This document shows, piece after piece, positions 54,589 through 62,977 of a DNA stretch of 64,000 nucleotides. The position numbers and the translations under genes are program-made. Under the pieces are notes generated by a model that saw only the letters and a program-made list of their open reading frames with translations, searched no databases and was not told the DNA's origin. The DNA comes from Solibacteraceae bacterium (lineage in GTDB: Bacteria; Acidobacteriota; Terriglobia; Bryobacterales; Bryobacteraceae). The DNA lies in contig JALSRK010000009.1 of NCBI GenBank assembly GCA_026984795.1, forward strand, positions 1 to 64,000. Direction: 5' to 3'. How positions within the stretch are numbered: position 1 is the stretch's first letter; every line of letters begins with the position of its first letter.

Positions 54589-55632
54589 ATGGCCCGCGAC
54601 AAGCAAAGCCGGCGGGGGCTCGCCGCTCGTCTCGCCGGGGGGAGCCTGGTCATGTTCTCCTGGGGTTGCGGCCGCGGCATCGCTGAACTGCTCCCCGTCG
54701 TCCCCCGCGCCGAATTCGAACCCGCGTATCTCCGCCTGTACCGCAGCGGGGAACTCAGGGAGCGGATCCGGGCTCTCAAGGAGATCTACAAGGCCTGCCG
54801 CCTGTGCCCCCGGCAGTGCGGCGTCAACCGCGCCCGCTGGGAAAAGGGCGTCTGCAACTCCACGTCCCGGGCGAAGATCTACTCCGTCCACCCCCACTTC
54901 GGCGAAGAACGCCCCCTGGTGGGCCGCGGCGGCTCCGGCGCGATTTTCTTCTCGAACTGCAACCTGCTCTGCTGTTTCTGCCAGAACTGGGAGATCAACC
55001 ACCGCGGCGACGGCGCCTACGTGAGCGACGAGCAGCTCGGCCGCATGATGGTCTCCATCCAGGAGCGCGGCTGCCACAACGTCAATCTCGTCACCCCCAC
55101 CCACATCGTCCCGAACATCGTCGCCGCGCTGCCCTACGGCATCGCCCGCGGCCTCCGTGTCCCCCTTGTCTACAACTGCGGAGGCTACGAATCCCTCGAA
55201 GTCATCAAGCTGCTCGACGGCATCGTCGATATCTATCTACCCGACTTCAAATACACCGACCCGGAGATGGCAGCTAGGTACTCTTCTGGGGCCCGGGACT
55301 ACCCGGAGGCCGCCGCTGCGGCGATCAAAGAGATGCACCGGCAGGTAGGCAATCTGGTCGTGGACGAGAACGGCATCGCCCTTCGCGGGTTGATGATCCG
55401 CCACCTCGTGCTGCCGGAAAACGTCTCCGGCACCGACAAGTTCGTCAAGTGGGTGGCCGAAGAGCTGGGGCCGGGAACCTACGTCAACATCATGGCCCAG
55501 TACCGGCCCGAGAATAAGGCCCGGAAGTTCCGGCCCCTGGACCGCCGCATCACCGCCTCCGAGTATCGGCGCGCCATCCGCTGGGCCCAGGAGGCGGGCC
55601 TGAAACGCCTCGACGGCGTCACCGTCGGCTGA
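54589..55632 (+). CDS. Radical SAM protein, PflX/PflA-like (COG1313)
   Basis: This 347-residue protein has the radical SAM cluster motif CNLLCCFC (C-x3-C-x2-C) at about residues 125-132. Upstream is another cysteine group, CRLCPRQCGVNR ... GVC, as in PflX-type proteins. Members activate glycyl radical or related enzymes, but the PflX group has no proven substrate. The first ~40 residues are unusual: two arginines followed by a hydrophobic stretch (RRGLAARLAGGSLVMFSWGC) look like an export or lipoprotein signal, odd for an oxygen-sensitive cytoplasmic enzyme. It is 97 bp after the ferredoxin gene. Confidence 0.85.
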   Translation: MARDKQSRRGLAARLAGGSLVMFSWGCGRGIAELLPVVPRAEFEPAYLRLYRSGELRERIRALKEIYKACRLCPRQCGVNRARWEKGVCNSTSRAKIYSVHPHFGEERPLVGRGGSGAIFFSNCNLLCCFCQNWEINHRGDGAYVSDEQLGRMMVSIQERGCHNVNLVTPTHIVPNIVAALPYGIARGLRVPLVYNCGGYESLEVIKLLDGIVDIYLPDFKYTDPEMAARYSSGARDYPEAAAAAIKEMHRQVGNLVVDENGIALRGLMIRHLVLPENVSGTDKFVKWVAEELGPGTYVNIMAQYRPENKARKFRPLDRRITASEYRRAIRWAQEAGLKRLDGVTVG

Positions 55633-55656
55633 GCGCGCGCTTGCCTTCCGCGCCGC

Positions 55657-56565
55657 TCAGGCTTCGCCCTTCTTCCGCACCTCGATGCCCGCCGCCTCCT
55701 CGGTGAACTGCACGATCGCCGAGTGGTCCAGCCCGCCCTTGCCCTCGTTGATCAGCGCCACCAGCTCTTGCTGCACCAGGCTGGTGAGGGGCAGCGGCAC
55801 CCGCAATGAGTCGGCGGCCTGGAGGGTGTTCCGCAGGTCCTTCTGGTGCAATTCGATACGGAACCCCGGCTGGAAGTTCCGCGAGTAGACCATCGGCGCT
55901 TTCGCGTTCAGCACCGTGCTGCCCGCCAGCCCCCCCTTGATCGCATGGAACACCGTCTCCGGGTCGAGCCCCGCTTTCGCCGCCAGCACCAGAGCCTCGC
56001 CCATCGCGGCGATGTTGCACGCCACGATGATCTGGTTCGCCAGCTTCGTTACGTTGCCCGCGCCGACGTCGCCGGTGAGCGTCACCGAAGCCCCCATGCA
56101 CTCGAGAATCGGCTTCATCTTCTCGAAGACTTCGGGCCTGCCGCCCACCATGATCGCCAGCGTGCCCTCGATCGCCTTCGGCTCGCCCCCCGAGACCGGC
56201 GCGTCCAGAAACTCGACGCCCTTCTCGGCGCACGCGCGGCCCACCTTCTGCGCCACCAGCGGGTTGATCGAGCTCATGTCGATCACCACCGAACCGGCTC
56301 GCGCCCCCTCGAGCACCCCGCCCTCGCCAAGCACGGCCTTCTCGACGTCGGGCCCGTCGGGCAGCATCGTGATGATCACCTCCGAGCGCGCCGCCACGTC
56401 CTTCGACGAAGCGCCCGCTTCGGCGCCCGCGCTTACCACTTCTTCGACCCGCTCCGGCACGATGTCGTAGACCACCAGCCGGTGCCCTGCCTTCAGCAGG
56501 TTCTTCGACATCGGCTTGCCCATGATGCCCAACCCGATGAATCCAATGTTTACAGGCACTTCCAC
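55657..56565 (-). CDS. garR: 2-hydroxy-3-oxopropionate reductase (tartronate semialdehyde reductase)
   Basis: This 302-residue member of the beta-hydroxyacid dehydrogenase family has the NAD-binding GFIGLGIMGKPMSKNL, the substrate-binding DAPVSGGEP and the catalytic lysine in GNVTKLANQ. It reduces tartronate semialdehyde to glycerate in glyoxylate/glucarate metabolism. Closely related family members act on 3-hydroxyisobutyrate or succinate semialdehyde, so the exact substrate is not certain. It stands alone, convergent with the radical SAM gene; no gcl or garK gene is adjacent. Confidence 0.85.
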   Translation of the reverse strand: MEVPVNIGFIGLGIMGKPMSKNLLKAGHRLVVYDIVPERVEEVVSAGAEAGASSKDVAARSEVIITMLPDGPDVEKAVLGEGGVLEGARAGSVVIDMSSINPLVAQKVGRACAEKGVEFLDAPVSGGEPKAIEGTLAIMVGGRPEVFEKMKPILECMGASVTLTGDVGAGNVTKLANQIIVACNIAAMGEALVLAAKAGLDPETVFHAIKGGLAGSTVLNAKAPMVYSRNFQPGFRIELHQKDLRNTLQAADSLRVPLPLTSLVQQELVALINEGKGGLDHSAIVQFTEEAAGIEVRKKGEA

Positions 56566-56660
56566 TGGCTCCTTTCCCTGGGTGTCCCTTGCCGGGCTAA
56601 ACCGTGATTATCAGACACCCCCGCCCGGGCGTCAATTCCGCCGAACTCACGGAACCGGTC

Positions 56661-57125
56661 CTACTGTGAAAGATGCCGGAGGACCGCCGCGCCCCCGGGA
56701 CGCCACGTCCCGGCGAACCGCACCGTCGCCGACGGCGCCCCCTTCAGCACGCGCCGGCTGAAGACCGCCGGCATCGCGTAGCCGTCGATCGCCACCGTGA
56801 TCGTCTCCGGCTTGCCCGCCGGGTCCCGCGTCCACGAAACTTTCACGTGCTCGGGCTTCAGGCCAGGCGCCGCCTCCGAGCAGGCCTCGCCGTCCGGACG
56901 TCCGCAGGCCACCAGCTCCCGGATCCTCTCGGCGAACCGGTGCGCCGGCTCATCAAACTCCACCAGTGAGGCGTACCGCGCTCCGTTCGCCACCGCTGCG
57001 CTCAACTGGTGGTAGACGATCATCGAAATCGATACGTCGGCCAGCCCCACAAACAGCAGCGCCAGCGCCGAAAAGCCGAACGCGAATTCGATCAGCCCGC
57101 TGCCTCGCCTGCGTCTCCGCATCAT
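56661..57125 (-). CDS. TadE-like pilus assembly / pseudopilin protein
   Basis: This 154-residue protein has a basic start (MMRRRRRGSGLIEFAFGFSAL, quoted in part: RRGSGLIEFAFGFSALAL) followed by one transmembrane helix, the TadE signature with the glutamate after the cleavage glycine. The remaining soluble part has a cysteine pair (CGRPDGEAC). TadE-type pseudopilins join with TadG in Flp-pilus assembly. The ATG at 57125 overlaps the stop of the TadG-like gene (ATGA). No tadA, tadB/C or flp gene is present here. Confidence 0.75.
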   Translation of the reverse strand: MMRRRRRGSGLIEFAFGFSALALLFVGLADVSISMIVYHQLSAAVANGARYASLVEFDEPAHRFAERIRELVACGRPDGEACSEAAPGLKPEHVKVSWTRDPAGKPETITVAIDGYAMPAVFSRRVLKGAPSATVRFAGTWRPGGAAVLRHLSQ

Positions 57126-58009
57126 CGTACCAGCCTCACTTCGTAAAGTCCCGGACCGCCTGCCCCGTTGCGGTGAGCCCCGGCCAGCGGCGCCGATCCG
57201 GCGTAGATCAACCCGCAACCCTCGATCGGGGCCGGCGGAACGAGGAACGTCGCATAACCCACCCGATCCCCGTCCTCCCCGAGCACCGCCGCTACGATCA
57301 CTCGCTCGCCGTTGCCCCGTTCCGCATAGGCGGCATAGCTCCTCGAGAGCGGATCCGTGTCCGAGAGCAGCCGCCGCTCCAGCCGGCGGACGCACTCTTC
57401 GGTAGAGGGCTCGTCGCACTGATAGACCCCGTCCGCGAGGAACCCGAACCCCGCCCGCCCCGGTTCCGGCGCCCGCACGCGGAACCCCGCGTCCACCTCC
57501 GCTCCGGCGCCCGCCGGCGTCTGGCCGGCCACCGACCGCACCGCCACGGCCTGCTTATCGGGAATCTCCGGGATCACCGGCAGGAAGAATAGCTTCGCCT
57601 GCGCCTCCACCTGCACGCGGACGAACCGCACCCTCGGTTTCTCGACGGCCGAAGCCGCCCACGGCCCCCCGGCCGACTCCGCGAACGACACCTCCGCCCT
57701 CGTCCCGAGCGCCTGCCCCAGCCCGGCCAATGCCCCCCTTGCCCGCCGGCGCGCCCGCAAGATCCCTGCCGGCGTCCCGTCCAATTCCCGCGCCGCCGCC
57801 AGGGCGGCCTCGTCGGCGACGGCCTGTATCCGGTCGCGGACGATCAGCAGGTGGCCGGCATCGATCGCCGTGCCCAGCATCAGCACCACCACACCCATGG
57901 CGAACAAACACAGCAACAGCCCGGAACCGCGCTCCCCCGCCGGCTGGCCGGCATCCCCCCCGGGAACCGCCGGCCCGCAAGCCTTCCGCCTGGGGCTGGA
58001 CACACTCAT
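57122..58009 (-). CDS. TadG-like protein (Flp pilus assembly N-terminal domain)
   Basis: This protein of about 295 residues has a TadG_N-type segment at about 25-75: GSGLLLCLFAMGVVVLMLG (membrane helix), then AIDAGHLLIVRDRIQAVADEAALAAAREL (quoted in part: DRIQAVADEAALAAA). The C-terminal part is unrecognised; it has QCDEPSTEEC, a cysteine pair that may be a disulfide, and no clear vWA domain. It pairs with the TadE-like gene. ATG 58009 (MSVSSPRRK) is preferred over 58024. Confidence 0.75.
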   Translation of the reverse strand: MSVSSPRRKACGPAVPGGDAGQPAGERGSGLLLCLFAMGVVVLMLGTAIDAGHLLIVRDRIQAVADEAALAAARELDGTPAGILRARRRARGALAGLGQALGTRAEVSFAESAGGPWAASAVEKPRVRFVRVQVEAQAKLFFLPVIPEIPDKQAVAVRSVAGQTPAGAGAEVDAGFRVRAPEPGRAGFGFLADGVYQCDEPSTEECVRRLERRLLSDTDPLSRSYAAYAERGNGERVIVAAVLGEDGDRVGYATFLVPPAPIEGCGLIYAGSAPLAGAHRNGAGGPGLYEVRLVR

Positions 58010-58145
58010 CCTCACTCCCACCATCGGCGGCAGCGCAACCGCTCTTTAACCTCTTCCACCGAGGTTCTCGAGTTGGGAGCCGGCCGAGGAACCGGAGGAA
58101 CGGGCCGGCCGGAACCGCCGTCACGGCTGCAAACAAGGCGCCCGG

Positions 58146-60737
58146 TTACGCCCGCGCGGCGCTCTGGCGGGCGGCCTGGTCCGCTCCCTTGATCAGGCGC
58201 GTCACCACCTCCGTGAGCTTCGCCCCGTTCACCGGCTTGCTGAGATAGCCGTCCATGCCCGCCGCCAGACACTTCTCCGCGTCCGCCTTCATCGCGTGGG
58301 CCGTCAAGGCGCAAATCGGCGTCCGGGCGCCGTTCTTCTCCCGGTTGCGGATGTAGGCGGTGGCCTCGAAGCCGTCCATTTCGGGCATCTGGCAGTCCAT
58401 CAGGATCAGATCGTACCCGTTCTGCTCCCAGGCCTCGATCGCCTCCCGCCCGTTGTTGGCCACGTCCACCGCGAAGCCCGCCTTCTCGAGCAGCCGCACC
58501 GCCACCTTCTGGTTGATGGGATTGTCTTCGGCTACCAGCACCCGCCCCGCCGCCGCCATGGCCGGCGACGGCGACAGATTGCTTCGCCTCGCGGTCGCCT
58601 CTCCCTTGCCGGGACTACGCTTCGCCCGGCTGCGCCGCCCCGCCGCCAGCGTGTGCCGGGTCACCAGCGGCTCTTCCTGATCGTCCGTCCGCCGCAACAC
58701 TTCCGCGATCACTCCCCGAAGCTCCGCCGTGGTGAACGGCTTCACCAGGTATCCCGCATAGCCCGCCCGGCGGACCCGCAGCCCGTCGCCCCGCATCGGC
58801 GCCGACGTCATCGCAATCAGGCGCGTACCGGCGATCAACGGGTCTCCCTTGACGTCGTCCTGCACCCGGATGTGGTCGGCCTGGGCCACCGCCAGGTCGA
58901 TGAGGACCACCCCGAACGGACGTCCTTCGGAAACCGCCCGCCGCAACACCGCCGGCATCTTGCGCCCGTCCGGCAGGCCTTCCGCGTCACACCCTGCTGG
59001 AGTCAACTGGTTCGCTATGAGCCGCTGCGCGCTGCTCCGCCGGTCCACCACCAGTACCCGTACCCCGTCGAGCCGCTCCGCCTCCGCCGTCTCCGGCAAC
59101 CCCGAGTGCCGCCCCAGCGGCACCGTAAACCAGAACGAGCTTCCCTGGCCGACTTCGCTGCGGAACCCGATCCGCCCGCCCATCAGCTCCACGAGCTGCT
59201 TGGAAATCGCCAACCCCAGACCCGTGCCGCCGTACTTCCGCGTCATCGAATCGTCGCCTTGGACGAAGTTCTCGAACAGCCGCTCCTGATGCTCCGGAGC
59301 GATCCCGATCCCGGTGTCGTCTACCTGGAAACGCACCACCACTCGCTGTTCCCCGCCCCCGATCACCCGGCTCGACAGCTCGATCTTGCCGGATTCGGTG
59401 AACTTCAGCGCGTTGCTCAGCAGGTTGTTCAATACCTGCCGGATCCTCCCCGGATCCCCCACCACCAGGAAATCGGGATTCCCGTCCGAGCTCCACTCGA
59501 ACTCCAGTCCCTTGCCTCGCGCCCGGAGCCCGTACACGCCGGCCACTTCTTCCACCAAGGCGGCCAGATCGAACGGGATCGCTTCGATCTGCAGCTTCCC
59601 CGCCTCGATCTTCGAGATGTCCAGAATGTCGTCCAGGATCGTCAGCAACGAATTCGCCGAGCTCTTCAGGCTTTCGGCGTACTCCCGCTGCTCCTCGTTG
59701 AGCGGCGTCGAAAGCAGGAACTCCGTCATCCCAAGAACCCCGTTCATAGGCGTCCGGATCTCATGGCTCATGTTGGCCAGGAACCGGCTCTTCAACCGCG
59801 TCGCTTCCTGCGCCTTCTGCAACGCCTCTTCGAGCTCCTGGTTCTTCAGCCGCAGCTCCTCGGCGTAGTCCTCCAGCCGCAGCTTCGTCTGCTTCTGCTC
59901 GGTGATACTGCGGACCACCGCGATCGCCTCCCCCCAGTTGAGCGGCAGCAGGCGGACTTCAAAATGTTCCACATCGGCCCCGTGGGCGATTTCGTATTCC
60001 AGGCTCGACATCCCGCCTTTGCGGCGCACCTCCGCCAGGCAGGCCTCCAACTGCAGGCGGACGTTCGCCGGTACCAGGTCGATTACCTTCCGCCCCACTG
60101 GATCGGCCGAGCTTACGAACGGCTGCGCGGTCCGGCCCGGCTTGTAGTCCAGCACGACCCCGTCTTCGCCGATCCGGACGAAATGATCCGGGAAAGCTCC
60201 CAGAATCGCCTTCAACTCGGCGGTGGTACGATACAGCTCTTCTTCGTTCTTCTGCCGGTCCGTCACGTCGAAGGCGGCAAACGACATCCCGATCACCCGG
60301 CCCGCTTCGTCCCGTAACAGATTCTCGTACAGCTCGAGCGTCAGCACCTGCCCGTCCGGCCGCCGGTACTTCTTCCGCGACGGCCGCGGCTCGGTTTCCG
60401 TCTCCAGCTTGTGGAAAAAAGCGTAGCGCTCCTCGTCACGCTCCCCGGCCGGCAGCAGTTCCCAGAACGGCCGCCCGATCACTTGCTGCGCCGCCAAACC
60501 CAGAATCGCGCACTGGCGCTGGTTCACCTCCCGGATCACCCCGTCGGCGTCCACCGCCAGGTAGCCCAGCGGCGTGCCGTCCAACAGGTTCTTCAGCCGC
60601 TGCTTGTAAGACAGTCCGCTCCACTGCTCGTCCAGCGCGTCTTCCTCGCGCCCGCGGCGCCGGGAGAGCAAACGCCAAACGAGCACCGCGACGGCAGCCA
60701 ACGCCAGTACCGTGAACCGGTCCATCCCGCCGAACAC
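58146..60737 (-). CDS. Large hybrid sensor histidine kinase (PAS-PAS-HisKA-HATPase-REC-REC)
   Basis: This 863-residue protein has one N-terminal membrane helix (about 7-22), two PAS domains (about 45-160 and 165-285), a coiled coil (285-325) and a HisKA domain with phospho-acceptor H325 in ANMSHEIRTPMNG. The HATPase follows (NLLSNALKF, VDDTGIGI, GGTGLGLAI). The first receiver is partly degenerate: the phospho-aspartate in LIDL is kept but the acidic pair reads VDRRSS. The second receiver is complete (AEDNPINQKV, MDCQMPEMDG). Such kinases often relay to a separate HPt or response regulator, not seen here. No partner gene is adjacent. Confidence 0.92.
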   Translation of the reverse strand: MFGGMDRFTVLALAAVAVLVWRLLSRRRGREEDALDEQWSGLSYKQRLKNLLDGTPLGYLAVDADGVIREVNQRQCAILGLAAQQVIGRPFWELLPAGERDEERYAFFHKLETETEPRPSRKKYRRPDGQVLTLELYENLLRDEAGRVIGMSFAAFDVTDRQKNEEELYRTTAELKAILGAFPDHFVRIGEDGVVLDYKPGRTAQPFVSSADPVGRKVIDLVPANVRLQLEACLAEVRRKGGMSSLEYEIAHGADVEHFEVRLLPLNWGEAIAVVRSITEQKQTKLRLEDYAEELRLKNQELEEALQKAQEATRLKSRFLANMSHEIRTPMNGVLGMTEFLLSTPLNEEQREYAESLKSSANSLLTILDDILDISKIEAGKLQIEAIPFDLAALVEEVAGVYGLRARGKGLEFEWSSDGNPDFLVVGDPGRIRQVLNNLLSNALKFTESGKIELSSRVIGGGEQRVVVRFQVDDTGIGIAPEHQERLFENFVQGDDSMTRKYGGTGLGLAISKQLVELMGGRIGFRSEVGQGSSFWFTVPLGRHSGLPETAEAERLDGVRVLVVDRRSSAQRLIANQLTPAGCDAEGLPDGRKMPAVLRRAVSEGRPFGVVLIDLAVAQADHIRVQDDVKGDPLIAGTRLIAMTSAPMRGDGLRVRRAGYAGYLVKPFTTAELRGVIAEVLRRTDDQEEPLVTRHTLAAGRRSRAKRSPGKGEATARRSNLSPSPAMAAAGRVLVAEDNPINQKVAVRLLEKAGFAVDVANNGREAIEAWEQNGYDLILMDCQMPEMDGFEATAYIRNREKNGARTPICALTAHAMKADAEKCLAAGMDGYLSKPVNGAKLTEVVTRLIKGADQAARQSAARA

Positions 60738-60970
60738 TAGAGTCCTCTCGATTCGGTGCGCGTATCGCCGGCCCGGCCTGCGGCCCTATTGCCCGGCCCG
60801 CACGTCGAGCGGCACGAAAACTTACTCCTAATCCATCGACGGCTCGAGTGCGCAGGTTTAGTGGAACTGTAGCGAACCCAACGAGATCCGGGTACTAGGA
60901 CCCCCTGCCGGCCGCCCCCGCGAAACCCTTACCGAGGCTCTCAGACCGCTGCCTGAGCCCCAGCCGCCCC

Positions 60971-62212
60971 TCACCTGGTCTGAATCGTGATCCTCATCTG
61001 GTTCCACTTGTAGTTCACCGTGTGCGAGCGCCCCTCCTCGTTCTTCATCGCATCGGACCAGATGAGCACCATCTCCCGGCCGTCGGCGCTGATCCACTTC
61101 GGCGACAGCTTCGGCTGGTAGGTGCGGTTCTCCGGCGAATCCACCGTCCAGTGCTCGCTGTAGTAGAACTCCCGCCACGGCCCGTAAGGCGTCTCGGAGT
61201 ACCAGAAGCCCAAGCTGCCGGTCTCGGTGTGCATCCAGGCGTCGTAGTAGTCCTCGTCGGACGCCGTCATCCCGTGGCCGGCGTAAGTGCCGCCGTTCAC
61301 CATGATGTAGCCGCCCAGCCCCTCGTTCCAGACCACCGAGGGCAGCCAGGAATACCAGCCGAAGTATTTGCCGTCGCTGCTTTTTTCGGGGAACACGTGC
61401 GCCGCCCCCCGCTCGCGGATCTGCTTCGACCACACCGGCCGCCCCTCGCCGTCATAGCGGACGAAATACTCCCACGCCTCCCGCACTCCCAGCCGCCGCT
61501 TCTCGACCCGCGCCAGCAGCAGCCGGTTCGAGTGCGCCCCCTCGGGCGAGTAGATGTAGACGTAGCCGTCCCGCGCCGCCTCTCCGTCCCGGCCGTTCTG
61601 CACGAACGAAACGTAAGAAAAAGGATAGGCCTCCTGCTCGACGTGCGGCAGGCCGAACTCCTCGAGGAAGAACATCTCCTCCCGGCTCACGAGGTTGCGA
61701 GCCGCATCGAACCGCTGCAGCTTCCGCTCCCCGCCCCACCGGTCCACCCGGAACCACGTCTGGCCATTGTCCGGCGATTTCAGCAGCTTCAACCCCCGGA
61801 AGGGCCCCGACCACCGCGGACCCGGCGTCCTCGAGATCGTCGCGTAGAGCACCCCGTCCACCGAGACCACCCCGTAGCCGAACCAGCTTCCCTCTTCGCC
61901 GCTGAAGTCCGGGTAGTTGGCGATCTCTTCCCGCCGGAAGCCCTCCGGACCGCCCAGGATCCGGTACAGCCGCGTGTGGTAGGAGCGCCCCGACTCCAGC
62001 CAGTCGCCGTCGCACATCGACGTCACTTGGGAGTCATCGGCCGCCCAGGTAATGCACCAGTTGTCGCCCGCCTTGCCCACTCGTACCAGGGTGTCCTCGT
62101 GGAACACGACGCCCACCGGAACCTTTTTCGGCGCCTCCCGCGCGGGCTTCTGGCAACCGCTCCACAACAGCCAGGCGGCTGCTATGAGGAACCGCCACCG
62201 CCGCGCGCACAC
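60971..62212 (-). CDS. Putative lipoprotein with a five-bladed-propeller (DUF4185-like) domain
   Basis: This protein of about 413 residues has a body rich in aromatic motifs such as WCITWAADDSQVT, YHTRLYRILGG, SPDNGQTWFRVDRW and KYFGWYSWLPSVVWNEGLG (quoted in part: FGWYSWLPSVVW). These resemble DUF4185/glycosidase-like propellers of secreted proteins. A GTG at 62212 gives an ideal lipoprotein leader: two arginines, hydrophobic FLIAAAWLLW, then SGC as lipobox. ATG 62263 (GGAG eight bases upstream) and ATG 62278 give longer, less signal-like N-termini. It is presumably a surface lipoprotein; function unknown. Confidence 0.65.
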   Translation of the reverse strand: MCARRWRFLIAAAWLLWSGCQKPAREAPKKVPVGVVFHEDTLVRVGKAGDNWCITWAADDSQVTSMCDGDWLESGRSYHTRLYRILGGPEGFRREEIANYPDFSGEEGSWFGYGVVSVDGVLYATISRTPGPRWSGPFRGLKLLKSPDNGQTWFRVDRWGGERKLQRFDAARNLVSREEMFFLEEFGLPHVEQEAYPFSYVSFVQNGRDGEAARDGYVYIYSPEGAHSNRLLLARVEKRRLGVREAWEYFVRYDGEGRPVWSKQIRERGAAHVFPEKSSDGKYFGWYSWLPSVVWNEGLGGYIMVNGGTYAGHGMTASDEDYYDAWMHTETGSLGFWYSETPYGPWREFYYSEHWTVDSPENRTYQPKLSPKWISADGREMVLIWSDAMKNEEGRSHTVNYKWNQMRITIQTR

Positions 62213-62454
62213 GCCGCACTCTATTCTGTCCAAAGTCGCACCCCGGCTCGTGGATCTTGCCATCCTTCGGACTCCCATTCGGGCACTCGTCTATGAGAGG
62301 CTCCTCGGAATCCGTCCGGATGCCTGTTTCCAAGGCCTCCGAGCAGGCCGCCGCCCGCCGGCAGGAGGATGGACATTGCCGGCGCGCCTGCTGCGGGGCC
62401 GGATGACACCGCTCCCCGGCCCGGCGGCGCCCATAAGATATCATCACATGCTCC
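62213..62454. other. 242-bp gap between the lipoprotein start and the tandem repeats
   Basis: This stretch contains the 5' side of the lipoprotein gene, with its alternative starts, and unremarkable GC-rich DNA. No promoter or second gene was recognised. The tandem unit begins abruptly at 62455. Confidence 0.4.
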
Positions 62455-62592
62455 TGTCCCCGGATTTCCCCACCGCGGCCGCCACTGCTCCGATGCACTC
62501 GTGACCGGTGATCCACCCACCCCGCACCCGCGTGCCCCAGCCGGATGGCGGCGGCCGATGAATCCCTTCTTGATCAGGTCCCGGCGCTCACA

Positions 62593-62680
62593 GGGAAATG
62601 CGGGGACTGCCTCCCATTGCCCGGCGCCGGAACCTCGCTCTCAGTCAGAAGCGCAATTGGCTGGCTGTCCCCGGATTTCC
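62593..62680. repeat. Long imperfect inverted repeat (hairpin), copy 1
   Basis: Arms at 62593-62620 and 62653-62680 are about 28 nt each and nearly complementary, separated by a 32-nt loop. The outer part pairs GGGAAATGCGGGGAC with GTCCCCGGATTTCCC. The hairpin spans the junction between the first and second 211-bp copies. Confidence 0.75.
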
Positions 62681-62803
62681 CGACCACGACCGCCACTGCT
62701 CCGATGCACTCGTGACCAGTGATCCACCCACCCCGCACCAGCGTGCCCCAGCCGGATGGCGGCGGCCGATGAATCCCTGGCCGATCAGGTCCCGGCGCTC
62801 ACA

Positions 62804-62891
62804 GGGAAATGCGGGGACTGCCTCCAATTGCCCGGCGCCGGAACCCCGCTCTCAGTCAGAAGCGCAATTGGCTGGCTGTCCCCGGATTTCC
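62804..62891. repeat. Long imperfect inverted repeat (hairpin), copy 2
   Basis: Arms at 62804-62831 and 62864-62891 pair over about 24 of 27 positions, with two mismatches and one bulge, around a 32-nt loop. Here the inner part also pairs well (CCAATTGC with GCAATTGG). It spans the junction of copies two and three. Confidence 0.75.
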
Positions 62892-62977
62892 CCACCGCGG
62901 CCGCCACTGCTCCGGTGCACTCGTGACCGGTGATCCACCCACCCCGCACCCGCGTGCCACAGCCGGATGGCGGCGGC

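Noticed and set aside
58296-60317. 673-codon plus-strand open frame
   Set aside because: Antisense to the hybrid histidine kinase, whose domains are complete on the minus strand.
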